A stretch of 64,000 nucleotides of DNA. Origin: Unio delphinus. Lineage: Eukaryota > Mollusca > Bivalvia > Unionida > Unionidae. Location of the stretch: positions 6,185,501 through 6,249,500 of the forward strand of contig JAQISU010000233.1 in the NCBI GenBank assembly GCA_029339505.1, given 5' to 3'. The notes beneath the pieces were generated by a model, which saw only the letters and a list, made by a program, of their open reading frames with translations, was not told where the DNA came from and did no database searches. Within the stretch, counting starts at the first letter, position 1, and every line of letters begins with the position of its first letter. This document shows, piece after piece, positions 1 to 15,890 of the stretch. The translations under genes were made by a program, and so were the position numbers.

Positions 1-603
1 CAGATACCATCCGAAACTTTCCAGAAGTCTTATATGGACTGAACCATATAAGTTTCCAGTGGTAAAATCAGTAGGTCATTGCACTAAGCTTTTCATCAGT
101 TGTGTTGGACATGTTCCAATTCAAATTGGAAATGTACTCTTGCATATGTCTAGATCCAATGAATTTTGCTTTAATAGTAATTTTTCTTTGCCATCTCTTT
201 TCCAAAAAATGTACTTTTAGATCAGTGACAACGCAAGCATATGCTGTATAAAGTAACGAGTCTCGTGTGCCATAAAGCAAGTTTTAGAAAATATACCGCA
301 TATACTCGCGTATATTTCGAATCATTTAAAAAATGAAAGACTGGAAGAAGGGGGTCGGCTTAACCGCAGACCAATGTCTAAGCTTGACAGTTTTTAAGAC
401 ATTTTGTTGACTTCTTTAAAGGCTGTGAATCTTGGGGCACGAAAGTAAAATTATCTCTCCTAAGACATGCGTGTACGACAAAATCATTTTCGGTGACACG
501 ACACTTACTAAACTGTTATAAAGTACTATGATTGATTTTATTATTATTTTGCACTTGCATATTTTCTGAGTTTTCCAACACGAAATTAAATAAAGGTAAA
601 TAA
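1..603. other. No gene seen
   Basis: AT-rich sequence with only short, unconvincing open frames. I see no splice-bounded exon, RNA gene or repeat structure here. Confidence 0.5.
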
Positions 604-716
604 AGCGTTCTCACATGCCCATATTGGTAAAATATGTGACTTGAACCCACGCAGACAGAGGTGAGATGACAGTGATCTGTAACGGAGAGTGCTTTAGACC
701 ACCCGGCCACGAACCC
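604..716 (-). repeat. SINE-A fragment (5' tRNA-like head, reverse orientation)
   Basis: Read on the minus strand this matches the head of the full SINE at 25266-25532: a 'GGCCGGGTGGTCTAAAGC' A-box-like start, 'ATCACTGTCATCTCACCTCTG', then a 'GTGGGTTCAAGTC' B-box-like element. The 3' core and CAA tail are missing, so this is a truncated copy. It is a SINE head, not a functional tRNA gene. Confidence 0.75.
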
Positions 717-789
717 AAAGTTTTATTCTGGTCGAAAAATATACACTGCTAGTTTGCATGAAATCTGGGTGATTAAAGATAAGCACTCT

Positions 790-1060
790 CTTAACATTCC
801 TGATTATGTTTCAGCGCCAGTTGTAATATATTGGTTTTCAACTAAGTATTTTAGTATCTCCGCTATCTGCATGATACATATTTATGGTAAAAATATTACT
901 AAAAATAATGTTATGACCAATAACATTAAACAATGTTATGAATATGGATTGTGAAATCAATAAAGAAAATTATTTGTAATGACTCAAAACCGTGCCATTG
1001 AAAATTATCCATATTGATCCAAAAGGTTTGGTTCCAAAAAACGATTCGAATAGGAAATCA
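790..1060 (+). repeat. Copy 1 of a ~250-bp low-copy direct repeat
   Basis: Aligns by eye with 7108-7355 through shared strings such as 'CGCCAGTTGTAAT', 'GTGAAATCAATAAAGAAAAT' and 'CATTGAAAATTATCCATATT'. The two copies lie in the same orientation on either side of the 5.3-kb transposon. No coding potential is evident. Confidence 0.7.
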
Positions 1061-1195
1061 TCATTCAGAAATGTAACAATAGTAGTCAAAATGATCAGAT
1101 GAAAATAACACAGAGGTACAAAATCATAATGGTATGAATAGAATGCACATATATCTCGAACAGAGAGGAAGGGGCTTATCCTTCGGTACCATCAT

Positions 1196-1203
1196 ATAAT
1201 GAG
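1196..1203. repeat. Target site duplication, left (ATAATGAG)
   Basis: The 8-bp string ATAATGAG lies directly before the left inverted repeat and recurs exactly at 6541-6548, directly after the right one. An 8-bp duplication fits hAT, P, KDZ or similar cut-and-paste transposases. Confidence 0.9.
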
Positions 1204-1714
1204 TAGTCCGAGTTTCCTCTGACCCTTGCCACCCCATTTTTTATATTTGGTTTTTTATGTTGGGGTGTAGGGTCAGAGCGACCTCGTTCGCACCATTTGC
1301 ATTGCTAGTCACGTGACTAGCCAAATCTCGCAGCCGATATGCATAATACGTCACAGGTCAAATAGTCACGTTATAACAACAAACCCGCGTTGTATATGGT
1401 TTCAGCTTGATCAATCTGCTTCTTTCCAGGACGATGCGACAAAGACACGTTTCCGGTTGGTGTCATCTCAATTAATAAGTTGAAAAGCAAATGTTCTTTC
1501 ATGTTATTCTAGACATTGATTGACTTTCATTCACTATTTTCGAGTATTTGCTTCATCAACATTCAGTCATTGGAAAATAATTGTAATGCAATAAATGTAC
1601 TATGATGGAGTGTTCCTGCTGTGGCACAGAGTTTCAGGAAAAAAAATAAAGGATTTAAAAGAATAGCCATTCATTCTAAATTTAAAGCTAGACCTAGTGA
1701 GGCAGAATTACTGG
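1204..1714 (+). repeat. Left terminal inverted repeat of the 5.3-kb transposon
   Basis: Matches the reverse complement of 5820-6540 over about 500 bp. Shared strings include 'GGGGTGTAGGGTCAGAGC', 'TAGTCACGTGACTAGC' and 'GACACGTTTCCGGTTGGTGT'. The inner end includes the beginning of the Cys-rich first exon also found in the right repeat (ATG GAG TGT ...), with frame-breaking differences. Confidence 0.9.
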
Positions 1715-1774
1715 TTTCGAGTTTGTTGTCTTCTTTCCTCAAAGAAGATTTGGTGCATACATCTATATTGCAAC

Positions 1775-1963
1775 ATGGCAGGTAAAGACATGGAATCCCT
1801 TGCCAATGAGATACTTCTTGAAAATGGATATAATTTTAAAATTAAAGAAAAACAGTACGAGATAATAAAATCACTTATTGATGGAAGTGACACATATGCT
1901 GTCCTTCCCACTGGGTATGGGAAAAGTGTATGTTACATTCTCCCACCAATAATGTTAGACAAG
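1775..1963 (+). CDS. RecQ-type helicase, first exon (partial)
   Basis: A 63-codon exon starting at ATG 1775 and ending at a good donor (AAG|GTAAGG at 1963/1964). The peptide has a Q-motif-like segment (KEKQYEIIKSLIDG) followed by Walker A LPTGYGKS and a short hydrophobic helix, the typical start of RecQ/Q5-type DEAD-box helicases. Known family role: ATP-driven 3'-5' DNA unwinding. No continuation with DEAH or helicase-C motifs is visible before the minus-strand exons, so the gene is either truncated or its remaining exons are gone. It lies just inside the left inverted repeat and so probably travels with the transposon. An upstream in-frame extension to 1697 exists but overlaps the repeat and lacks family similarity. 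Confidence 0.65.
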
Positions 1964-1968
1964 GTAAG

Positions 1969-1971
<3 letters not shown>

Positions 1972-2033
<62 letters not shown>
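1972..2033. repeat. (GA)n microsatellite
   Basis: About 31 perfect GA units directly after the splice donor of the helicase exon. Confidence 0.95.
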
Positions 2034-2036
<3 letters not shown>

Positions 2037-2164
2037 ATGTTGCATTGGATTATTTGTTTACTGTCATTTGATCTTTGAAAGGGGGCTAACACAATACAAA
2101 ATATGAGCATAAATTAACCAACAACTTAATTCTGAACTAAAGTGTAAATTAGACACAAAGACAA

Positions 2165-2356
2165 TGATCCATTTCAAGAGTGCTCTTAAAACTAACCTTT
2201 TCCAATTGCAAAAACAAACTTAAAAACCTAATAATGTTTCCTATCTTAAATATTTTCAGCATTTTTTGTTCTCCGATTTCATGTTTTTTTCTGTAGTCAT
2301 TTCATTATAGATGTCAAGCGCTTAGAGCTTCTAAAGATTAGGCGCTATACAAAGTC

Positions 2357-2393
<37 letters not shown>
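2165..2393 (+). repeat. Probable LINE 3' tail with (ATT)n end
   Basis: Ends in 'AAGCGCTTAGAGC...TTAGGCGCTATACAAA' followed by (ATT)n at about 2361-2393, a common 3' terminus of CR1/L2-type elements. A short frame near 2170 (FKSALKTNLF) resembles the last residues of such a LINE ORF2. Inserted inside the 5.3-kb transposon. Confidence 0.4.
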
Positions 2394-2394
<1 letters not shown>

Positions 2395-2395
2395 A

Positions 2396-3800
2396 TACAA
2401 ACAATCTGTTTGACTGAAGTTATAGTCTAACTTAAAATGAACAATCAAACCTGTCTAAATGTATTATTTTTAAATTCTTTAAATGTCTTTACATTGATAT
2501 ATATTGACAGTTAACAGCAAATAGTTATTATCTTAGTGAAGCATATTCAGTTGGTCATAACATGTGTCCCTTTTAAATGTGTGTTCATAATACAGAGGTT
2601 AACAATAATTATAAATATATGATAGAGGGCTCATTAATTTTGACCATGTGGATTATATATGTTAGAGTAGGTAAATGATGCCCAAAAGAAAAGCATTTAT
2701 TATTTATTACCTATAATTTGCAGAATACTGCACAAAAAATTTAATTTGTCTCGAATATATTCAACATGGTATTTCTCTTGCCCCTCACATGATGCCGGAC
2801 ACCAATTTTCTGGTTGATATTATCAAAAGTAATATCAAAGTATAATTTTTGGTTAGTGTTGGAAATAGGCAACATAACCGACTCAGATGTTTCTTCAATT
2901 GTAACTGAAATTTTAAATGAGAGTGCTTTGTATGATAATAATCATTAATTCCACTGTGTGGTTGTTTGACAATAACATTATAAACAATAATATGAATAAA
3001 AATACAGGAAAGAGTTGTATGTTTAGTAGATATGGTGACCAATCATGACAAAAAATATAGTAAATAGTTGGCAATAACAATTATACAACTCAGTAACAAC
3101 TTTCACTAAGAAAAATTTATCAACTAACCACATGGAATGGCATCATTATGCATGGAGTACTCTAAAAGATTAAATTTTACTTGGATGATTTAAGTTTGAC
3201 AATATGAACAAAATCATTATTATTATAATTATTGGTCAATGTGGCCTACTTTTCATTGTTGAATGCTGCAAAAATAGTAAAACTAATGTAATATTTGAAG
3301 ATATAATTCTTAAATTAAGCAAGCATTGTGCTTCATTGATATCTTAAATTATAACTGACATGCATAGGCTTCAATCTGTGATCTTCAGAAAATGTTCTTG
3401 TAGTTCCAATATATCAAATATGTTATTCAGTGTCAATTTAATTTTTTCATAAGTGATTTAAAATCTGTTGCAATGATATTTTGCATGTGAATTATTGGGA
3501 TATCTGGTATCATTTTCCCCCATTAAACCTGATCATTATGGGTGGATATTAATGACTCGTGTCCATCTCACATACATTGTAATATCTCAAATAACTATTA
3601 TTGATAACTTTCCCCACGTCGTAGAATTTGCATACTGTGACAGAAAAACGGAGGTATTTGATTTTTAAACTTTTTACTTTATGTATGACATTTTTCGGAT
3701 TGTATTTTCTTACTAGAAATTTAATGATAATTTTAATGATGAAAAATATTATCATTATATTATTTTAGAAACAGTAATTTCAGATATGCATGTCAATGAC
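2396..3800. other. No gene seen (transposon interior)
   Basis: Very AT-rich sequence between the + and - exons of the 5.3-kb transposon. Only short frames; probably intronic or intergenic transposon sequence. Confidence 0.5.
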
Positions 3801-3822
3801 TTGATTATTCATCTGAATATAC

Positions 3823-4020
3823 CTTCTGCACTAGTCAACTCATCACTTTCTTGGATTGAACTAGATTCCTCTTCTTCTTCCTCATTCTCCTCTTCATCTT
3901 CCTCCTCTGTATGCTCTTCCTCCTCTGCATGCTCTTCCTCCTCCATCAAATCCTCATCCTCTTCATCATCCCAAACAGACTCTAACTCTGGCAGCTCATC
4001 CAAAGTTTCATCTGCTTTTT
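3823..4020 (-). CDS. Acidic low-complexity exon of the transposon minus-strand gene
   Basis: Minus-strand exon bounded by a TTTCTTAG acceptor (4021-4022) and a GAAG|GTATAT donor (3822-3821). It encodes about 66 residues, mostly runs of Glu and Asp with Ser, on the pattern EEEEHAEEEEHTEEEDEEE. Function is not recognisable; acidic linkers of this kind occur in transposon and chromatin proteins. Joining to the 4849-5325 and 5543-5934 exons is inferred from orientation and splice signals only. The simple (TCC/TTC)n composition could also be a repeat that happens to stay open. Confidence 0.35.
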
Positions 4021-4848
4021 CTAAGAAAGGAAAGAATATGTATAATTTTGTCATAATGCTTGTACTGTTTAATAAAACCCACAGTTGTGTGTACCTTAAA
4101 CAAAATTGTTATGCCTCACTTTTATGCTAAATTTGGATGATGTGTTGTTGAACATTATATACTTAGGTGGCCTAAAATATAAGTATCATGAAGTAAACAT
4201 TTAAACAAAGAGACAAATATAGGTGTAAGAATTGACACTCAACAATTTTAATTCTTTTCACAATAACCCTTTTAAATTATCAAAACTGAAAATGAAAAAA
4301 ATGAAACAATTAGTATGATTCTGATATACCACAATATATCATGGACATTACATATAGAAAATTCTATCGCGTTCACAATGGTTTATACCTCTTTCTTTTC
4401 CTGACAATTTATCTCTCCACAGCTTAACCTTACTGTCAAAATCTTGGCGCAGACCATCTATTCTTCTTCTTGTGGCATCAATACTTTGGCACTATCCAAG
4501 TCTGTTGAAACTACCAAATACCTGTTTATAACAAAAGTACAGTTTGATTGTCTGCAAAAGTGTACATGTCAGTAGAGACTCTATTGTTGTTAACAATCAC
4601 CAGAATATATATTCATAAATACCATAATAACAATAAAAATTAACAACATATATATGGTTTATAAAATAAAATGCATAAATGGTAATTAATTTGCATTAAA
4701 TTAATTAAAATTCATACTGCATTCTTTAAATTTATTTGTAAAGACTGGGTAAAAAAAATCTTTAGCCTTTCATTGTAGGTTTTAAAAAAAATGCTGAATC
4801 TATAAAATTTAGATAAAATTGCTAATTATACTGGAATGATGGTGTTAC

Positions 4849-5325
4849 CTTTCTCTTACAACCACCTAACCACATTATAATGGAAACCAGCTGTTGCAGG
4901 ATAGTACATTGCCTGGTTCTGATAAAGCTGATTATACATAGGTTGGAGCCAATGACAGGTACTAAAGAGATGACCTTTCTTCCGATCCTTTTTGTGGCAG
5001 AGTTGTGGTACTGCTTCTTGGTTATGCTGGCTTTGACAAGCTCAAGCAAACTGGGGCAACATTTACTGGCATCATACATCATTTTGTCCCATTCAAAATC
5101 CAAAATTGATGACAATCCACCATTGAAACCACTTTTGGAAACCATTTTTGTAAAGTTGCAGATCTCCTGCCTCACTACATCACAAATGACAAATGCAGCT
5201 TTCTTGGCAGATCTGCTTTGTTTAAAGAGTTGTCGCAGACCATTTCTGTATCTTGAGTGTGACAAAAGTTGTATTGCCTTCCCAATAGGAGTGTTATTTA
5301 CAGTAATAGACAGTAATAGACACCT
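4849..5325 (-). CDS. Internal exon of transposon minus-strand gene, function unknown
   Basis: Minus-strand open frame ending at donor AAAG|GTAACA (4849/4848) and preceded by a possible CAG acceptor near 5326. About 158 residues. It has a basic N-terminal part (GLRQLFKQSRSAKKAAF), then a helical part containing FEWDKMMYDASKCCPSLLEL, LVPVIGSNLC and VSIIMWLGGC. The spacing of Leu/Pro and Trp/Cys positions recalls the region ahead of DUF6589 in invertebrate transposon-like proteins, but that is a weak resemblance. It lies inside the 5.3-kb transposon, downstream of the Cys-rich exon on the same strand. Confidence 0.45.
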
Positions 5326-5542
5326 GGTTTAAGAAAACAGAAAGTCACAATTATTCCTAGGTATGGATGGCCTGTTTACAGGTTAGTTTAATCTTTTCTC
5401 ATTCTATACATAGAATGATGAGCTTCAAATTTTGATTTTACATTTAATATAGTTACATATATGATATGGAACTGATGCTGAATTATAATAAGAAATGGTT
5501 ATCTAGAATGCTGATAGATGTTATAGTTATCTATGTGCTTAC

Positions 5543-5934
5543 CTTTTCTTCTGTCAAAGATTTTCTTGATATCAACTTTGGTTGGAATGCTTTTCTTGGT
5601 GTTGAGATAACCTTGGCTTTCTTAGCAATTCCGCGGTGGGTTGGCGTGATTTGAATCTTACTTCCTATATACGACTCTGATTTTCGAATTTTTCTGAATT
5701 TCTCCTCTACTTCATCAAGGTTAGTCTTGCTTTCATCCAGGGATTTAATTGTCGAGCTGCATTTAGTACAAATGAATGCACTTTTTTCAGGCTTGAATGT
5801 TACAGAATATGTTTTTTCTACTAATTCTGCCGCACTAGGTCCAGCTTTAAATTTAGAATGAATGGCTATTCTTTTAAATCCTTTATTTTTTCTGAAACTC
5901 TGTGCCGCAGCAGAAACACTCCATCATAGTACAA
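5543..5934 (-). pseudogene. Cys-rich first exon of the transposon minus-strand gene, frameshifted
   Basis: Starts at an ATG (5934 reading down) with ECFCCGTEFQ and continues, after a one-base frame change in a short A-run near 5890, into KFKAGPSAAELVEKTYSV and FICTKCSSTIKSLDE. Two C-x2-C pairs about 40 residues apart suggest a small zinc-binding domain. The tail is Lys/Arg-rich (ITPTHRGIAKKAKV) and runs to a good donor, AAAG|GTAAGC (5543/5542). The 5' end lies in the right inverted repeat, so a mirror copy of its start occurs near 1603-1714. This is probably a DNA-binding N-terminus of a transposase-like protein (inference). Confidence 0.5.
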
Positions 5935-6540
5935 TGTACAATTATTTTCCAATGACTGAATGTTGATGAAGCAAACACTCGAAAATAGTGAATGAAAGTC
6001 AATCAATGTTTAGAATAACATGAAAGAACATTTGCTTTTCAACATATTAATTGAGATGACACCAACCGGAAACGTGTCTTTGTCGCATCGTCCTGGAAAG
6101 AGGCAGATTGATCACACTGAAACCATACGACAACGCGGGTTTGTTGTTATCACATGACTATTTGACCTGTGACGTATATGCATATCGGCTGCGAGATTTG
6201 GCTAGTCACGTGACTAGCAATGCAAATAGTGCGAACGAGGTCAAAATTCATCAACGCTGTACTTTCGTCTCGTCCGACAACGGATTAAATACACAATCTG
6301 TGTTATACTTGTAATTTCTGAGAAGATAAATGATTTCCCTATCGATTTAATATAAGTATGACCCAATATAATGTCATTAAAATTTTCTAGGCCTGTCAGT
6401 AGACGAGTACCCCATGCCGACACCAGCTGGTGTCGGCGAATTCCAACTTTTTTATAGGGGATGCGCTCTGACCCTACACCCCAACAGAAAAAAACAAATA
6501 TAAAAAATGGGGTGGCAAGGGTCAGAGGAAACTCGGACTA
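5820..6540 (-). repeat. Right terminal inverted repeat of the 5.3-kb transposon
   Basis: Reverse-complement partner of 1204-1714. It carries a 222-bp insertion (6243-6464) between 'GAACGAGGTC' and 'GCTCTGACCC', which are contiguous in the left copy. The outer end 'GGAAACTCGGACTA' is exact against the left end. Confidence 0.9.
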
Positions 6541-6548
6541 ATAATGAG
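6541..6548. repeat. Target site duplication, right (ATAATGAG)
   Basis: Exact copy of 1196-1203. Confidence 0.9.
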
Positions 6549-7107
6549 TTGGTATTCATGTCTATATAAAAGAAATGTGTATTCAGTGACACAAATATCG
6601 ATATAAGTAATGGTACCTATCACCTAGTTCTCATACCTCCAATACCACCCCCACCCCCAGGACATGTGCTCACATGCTGGGTAAGCGGAATTTAAGATGC
6701 TCAAGACCAGTGAATTTCTATATCTCCTGCTTTTCAAGGATTAACCAAGATTGGAAAGCATATCATGGAACATTGTTTTTTAGCTGGCGTTTTAAAGTAG
6801 GATTGTTGCTATTAGCAACAGCCTATTTACTGGAGATAAAGATTACCATCCGTTCCTCCTTATTTACATCAACAAACATAAACTAGTCATTCTCTTTGAA
6901 ATAAAGACACGGTGCATGTTTCTGGCGTTTTTAATGGTACTGGTGTACCACTGATGTAAAGTCGTAATGGGGTGAAACACAATGAAAATAAACAGTCAGA
7001 ATTAATCTAAATCAACTCAAGGCAGATGCTTTGTTAATTTTAGTTAAGGGTATATGACAGAGGCCACCTCTATCCGCTTCTAATTGTATCTAAGTAACTT
7101 ACCATTG
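6549..7107. other. No gene seen
   Basis: Unremarkable sequence between the 5.3-kb transposon and the second copy of the low-copy repeat. Confidence 0.5.
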
Positions 7108-7355
7108 CTAGTTATGATTACGCGCCAGTTGTAATGTATTGTTCTTCTGTTAGTTATTTTAACTTTTCAGTTATATGCATGATAAAAAGTTATGGTAAAA
7201 ATATTAAATAATGTTATATCCAACGGCTTCTAATATATATTTTGTATATGAATTGTGAAATCAATAAAGAAAATGATTTTTAGTGACTCAAAACCGTGTC
7301 ATTGAAAATTATCCATATTTATCCAAAAGGTTTCGTTCCAAACAATGATTCGAAT
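7108..7355 (+). repeat. Copy 2 of the ~250-bp low-copy direct repeat
   Basis: Diverged copy of 790-1060 in the same orientation, with several small deletions. See that entry. Confidence 0.7.
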
Positions 7356-7499
7356 ATTCAAAGAAGTAGCTAAACATACGTATGGAAGCAAAAATAGTGG
7401 AAAGTTATTATTTTTTAGATAACAAAAAGACTTTTGATTGCCAATTTTTTTTGGATACAAAATATATCATTGTATTTGGAGTTTAGGGAAAGACATAAA

Positions 7500-7606
7500 A
7501 GGGGTTCTTTCTCCACCTTTAATACTGGTCGCCATGCATAGCCTATCGTGTGCTGAAAAATGGTGTTAAACCCTACAACAACAACAACAACAACAACAGC
7601 AACATG
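7500..7606 (+). repeat. SINE-A fragment (3' half with CAA tail)
   Basis: Contains the 3' core 'GGTTCTTTCTCCACCTTTAATACTGG', 'GTGCTGAAAAATGG' and 'GTTAAACCCTAC', then a (CAA)n tail. It matches the 3' half of the full SINEs at 25266 and 54427; the tRNA-like head is absent. Confidence 0.8.
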
Positions 7607-8260
7607 CTTATAAGCCGATGTAAACCGCAACTAACTAAGATACTCATCTGCCGTAGCATAATGCGCCTGCTGATCAGAGTCTATGCTGCTCTATTCATTA
7701 ACACTAACAGTTTGCAGTTGAGATTACAGATCATAGTACACCCCTAACGTGGTTGAAATCAACGTTCTCTCTAAAAATGCGCACGCGGCCGGGCAGCTGC
7801 ACAGACATTCCCGCGCAGCTGAATTGTCAATCCAACATTAAATTTTACTCAAGTCACCGTAATGATTGCACGATGCAGCGCGCATAGCGCGCACATCTAC
7901 CATTCGCGTAAACGGAATGTTTGTTGAAAGGTCTTCTAGATCAATTGCGCGCTTTAAACAACATCGAGGCGTTCTTCTTTTTTATAATAGCTGTCTTGAA
8001 GGTATCGGATTTTTTCTTTTCTTCAGCGCATGCCACAAATGTATATATTCTTGCTGGAATTAAAGCATGAGCAATGAATAAATGTGTACGTTATTGCTCC
8101 AGGGTAGATAATTAAATATCCAAGCAACTCTTGCGACTGTGGACTCCAAATGTTGTGTACATCCAACACGAGATTCCATGTAAATGAAGCCATGCAAAAT
8201 GACAATTCTAACATCACATCCAAAAACAAAAATAATTATTAAGATGTTATTACGTGTCTG

Positions 8261-8263
<3 letters not shown>
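7607..8263. other. No gene seen; short GC-rich island
   Basis: Holds a locally GC-rich stretch (about 7775-7950) with a small palindrome, GCGCGCATAGCGCGC. It looks like a fragment of a dispersed repeat, but I cannot define its ends. Confidence 0.3.

Positions 8264-8317
<54 letters not shown>
8264..8317. repeat. (CT)n microsatellite
   Basis: Uninterrupted CT dinucleotide run of about 27 units. Confidence 0.95.
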
Positions 8318-8322
<5 letters not shown>

Positions 8323-8574
8323 GACAACGAAATAAGCCTAGATCAGCAATCATGTCAAGTCCAGTTAGTGTGGTTAACTGCTAACATTACAATTGAATAA
8401 TAGGGATAATTATGGATTTCTCGTGCAATAATTAGTTTATTTGTTTTAATTATGTTTTCAACATTTCATCCGTGTGGAATACACGTTTTACAATACGAGG
8501 GTATTATTGGTGCTTTAAAAAATATTAGAGTACAAAAACTAGAAGCTTCGGATAATATCTAATACAGACCAACT

Positions 8575-8750
8575 ATTTCATTTTTACTACTCAATCAACT
8601 GTCATTTCTACTACAATTACTCAGCTGTCATTTCTGCTACAATTACTCAGCTGTCATTTCTACTACAATTACTCAGCTGTCATTTCTAATACGATTACTA
8701 AAACAACTGACATTTAAACTGCGATTATTCAATCAATTGTCTTTTTTAGA
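8575..8750. repeat. ~28-bp minisatellite, about 5-6 units
   Basis: Repeats 'ACTCAGCTGTCATTTCTACT' plus 'ACAATT' with a period near 28 bp. The central units are nearly identical and the edges decayed. Confidence 0.85.
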
Positions 8751-8897
8751 AGATAACTCACTCAACAAAAGGATGGTTCTCAAAGTATTTACATATTTTA
8801 TCAATAAATGCATTATATCTAAAGACACAAGATAGATGGAAACGTTAACTTAGGTTTGATAAGCAATTCTTTATTAGTATATATGTATAAAAATACA

Positions 8898-13607
<4,710 letters not shown>

Positions 13608-13805
13608 TCAGTCATAAGTGTGTCTTATATTGATTTAACCAATGTGAATAAAAGTAGAGCCTTTAAACGAAAACAATCATGTTATCAATTTGCAAATGAG
13701 ATTGCGCACGAAATTGATAGAACTATATTTTGTAGCGGACACACTCGCAATGATCTGAGGCGTTCATTCACTCGGTTAATACACAGTTGCCAGGAGCATA
13801 CCTAA
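13608..13805 (+). other. Possible terminal exon, unrecognised
   Basis: A pyrimidine-rich tract ending in TTTCAG (to about 13611) precedes an open frame that includes SYIDLTNVNKSRAFKRKQ and ends at a stop near 13805. The acceptor looks good but the peptide is unrecognised and no upstream exon is evident, so this may be chance. Confidence 0.15.
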
Positions 13806-13961
13806 ACTCCGTTCAAATAGCAAATATGTGTATATGTATGTGATATAAATAAAAGATATATATAGTTAAAGTATGTAGACTGTAACAATGATATACATAC
13901 TACTCGTATAAATTTTCATTTTTAATTTATAAAACACATGGTATATCACTGATGCAGATTA

Positions 13962-13963
<2 letters not shown>

Positions 13964-14034
<71 letters not shown>
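13964..14034. repeat. (CT)n microsatellite
   Basis: About 35 CT units. Confidence 0.95.
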
Positions 14035-14559
14035 AATATAGTGACTTATTGCGAAATAATTCTATTTTTTTCTTCTCTTGCTTCTATTTTCAAACATAAA
14101 ATTATAAAGGATTTTCCCACTTAATTGTGTGTGCACATCCCCGTTTGTTTGTACCCCACTGCCGATTTCAGTAACGAAAAGCATAAACAAAATAAAAAAA
14201 TCCATAAATCTTACTCAGTTCATTCATTGATTTATCATTTCTAACCCGATTGCGACCAGGGTGTCCATAACACCTTCATCGTCTGCGTGTCTCATGCTTA
14301 GCGGAAGTTTTCATTACAACCATGGCCGTGCTCGATATCAATTTCCAGTTTCTGGACAAGTTCATTTTCAGCGAAGGGGCGGATGCGTAATCGAGGGAAG
14401 TATCCGGGAATAACCAAATAGGAGCAATGACATCACTCTGGAAAATAGATTTGCCCAAATTGTGTGCAATATGGTGTCGTGTTAGTATGAAAACTTCCAA
14501 AATCTTTGTGTCAAATATCCAAGACTTATAACTGCATATTGCATTATTCAATGTTCAGT

Positions 14560-15340
14560 CAGTCGGACCACCAGGCAAACGCACATAAATAGTTAATGTT
14601 ATCAACGATCAGAATATCGATATCTTCTTCCTGACAGAAACATGGCTAAAACATCAGGAGATGAGCCCATGTGCGCGGATCTAACAACCACCGTTTAGTA
14701 CATCAAGTCTTTCCCCCGACACTCTCGCAAAGATGGAATTGCTGTCATCACAAAGAACTCCATGGTCAAACGCCTTAACCACACCACAACCTTCAATTTT
14801 TACAACACATCGTTTGAACTAGTCGAAACAACATTGACCCTCGAACAAAGTCGAGTCAATTTTTCTGCCTCTGCCGCCCTCCTCTTAGTAGAAAAACAAG
14901 CTGACTGAATCTCTCTTTTAAGGTGCAGTAACCGAATCTAATGGAGTATGAAAAAGCGATAGGTGGCAACCTAATTATACTTGAAAATTTCAACTCTCAC
15001 TTCTTTTTGAAACCCATACACATTAAAATTCCTATATTCTCTTCATGTTTTCAACCTCAAACAGTCGATGAACCAACCAACCCAAAAACATGGTCATATT
15101 TTAGACTGAATTAATCATAAACCACCTTTGCCTTATATGACATATGGACGTATCAGTCTATACCCTTCCACCTTCATTTTCTATTAATAGAAACTCCAAT
15201 AATTAGAACCAAACTAATGCATGACATCCAAGTAAACCTAACAAAGTGCTTACCTTCTACAGCAGAACAACTCGATAACTGCCCGCGTTTATTGCTTCAA
15301 AAACATACCCCAGCCACCAAAAGCAGACTTTCAGTTTACA
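14560..15340 (+). pseudogene. Decayed LINE endonuclease (APE-type) region
   Basis: Fragments in shifting frames read like the apurinic-type endonuclease of a non-LTR retrotransposon: IDIFFLTETWLKHQ near 14610-14650, SFPRHSRKDGIAVITKNSMV near 14710-14770, FELVETTLTLEQ near 14810-14850, then a TxPKTWSYF-like segment near 15080. Known family role: nicking target DNA for target-primed reverse transcription. Many frameshifts and stops mark it as an old relic; no reverse transcriptase follows. Confidence 0.6.
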
Positions 15341-15890
15341 GATGTTCTCCGTAGTAGAGTAGTGCTAGGGACCATCAAAGATTGATGTTTCGTCTTTTAA
15401 CGCATCTGGCAATTTAACCTATTGGTGATTCTTTATTTCTATATTTTAATGAAGGTGGTATTTTCTGCCATCAATCTTTAATCCCAAAAAGAAGGTTACC
15501 TATGATACATTTTAAGTGCTTTATTCCACACAATTACAAGATCTTGGCAAAACCATAATCAGTATCAGATACCAAAAATGGACCCACTGGGATATTGTGT
15601 TGTCGATAGTGTTCTTTAACATCCCATGTTGAGATGGTTGTGAAGCCACTAGGACTGATAACGCGTCATCTTGTTTTGAATCATGCGCAGTAGCCACATC
15701 ACTGAATTTCTTAATTGTTTCTGTACAACCACTTCACGCTGTATTTCTGATCGTCAAGAAACCTTAGGCATCTTTGTATCGCTTTAAGCTGCTCAGAACA
15801 TGTACTGATCAACGCTATTCAATCCGTGAGTGAACTATCTATGACAAACGACTTCATAGATTATTTTATCGTGTTGGAATAAAAATAAAA
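15341..15890. other. No gene seen
   Basis: Anonymous sequence between the LINE relic and the decayed coding-like stretch. Confidence 0.4.

Larger units (their letters stand above)
1204..6540. mobile_element. 5.3-kb DNA transposon with long inverted repeats and 8-bp TSD
   Basis: The element begins TAGTCCGAGTTTCCTCTGAC and ends with its reverse complement, and is flanked by perfect 8-bp duplications. The inverted repeats are long: 1204 to about 1714 on the left and about 5820-6540 on the right. They differ mainly by a 222-bp insertion in the right copy (6243-6464). Inside are a RecQ-type helicase exon on + (1775-1963) and at least three splice-bounded exons on - (5543-5934, 4849 to about 5325, 3823-4020). 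The 8-bp duplication and the T/CAG-like end suggest an hAT- or KDZ-like group, but I see no diagnostic transposase catalytic motif, so the superfamily is open. Confidence 0.85.

Noticed and set aside
3786..4130. Ser-rich plus-strand protein at 3786-4130
   Set aside because: It is the antisense of the acidic minus-strand exon; the poly-Ser run comes from the TCC/TTC composition.
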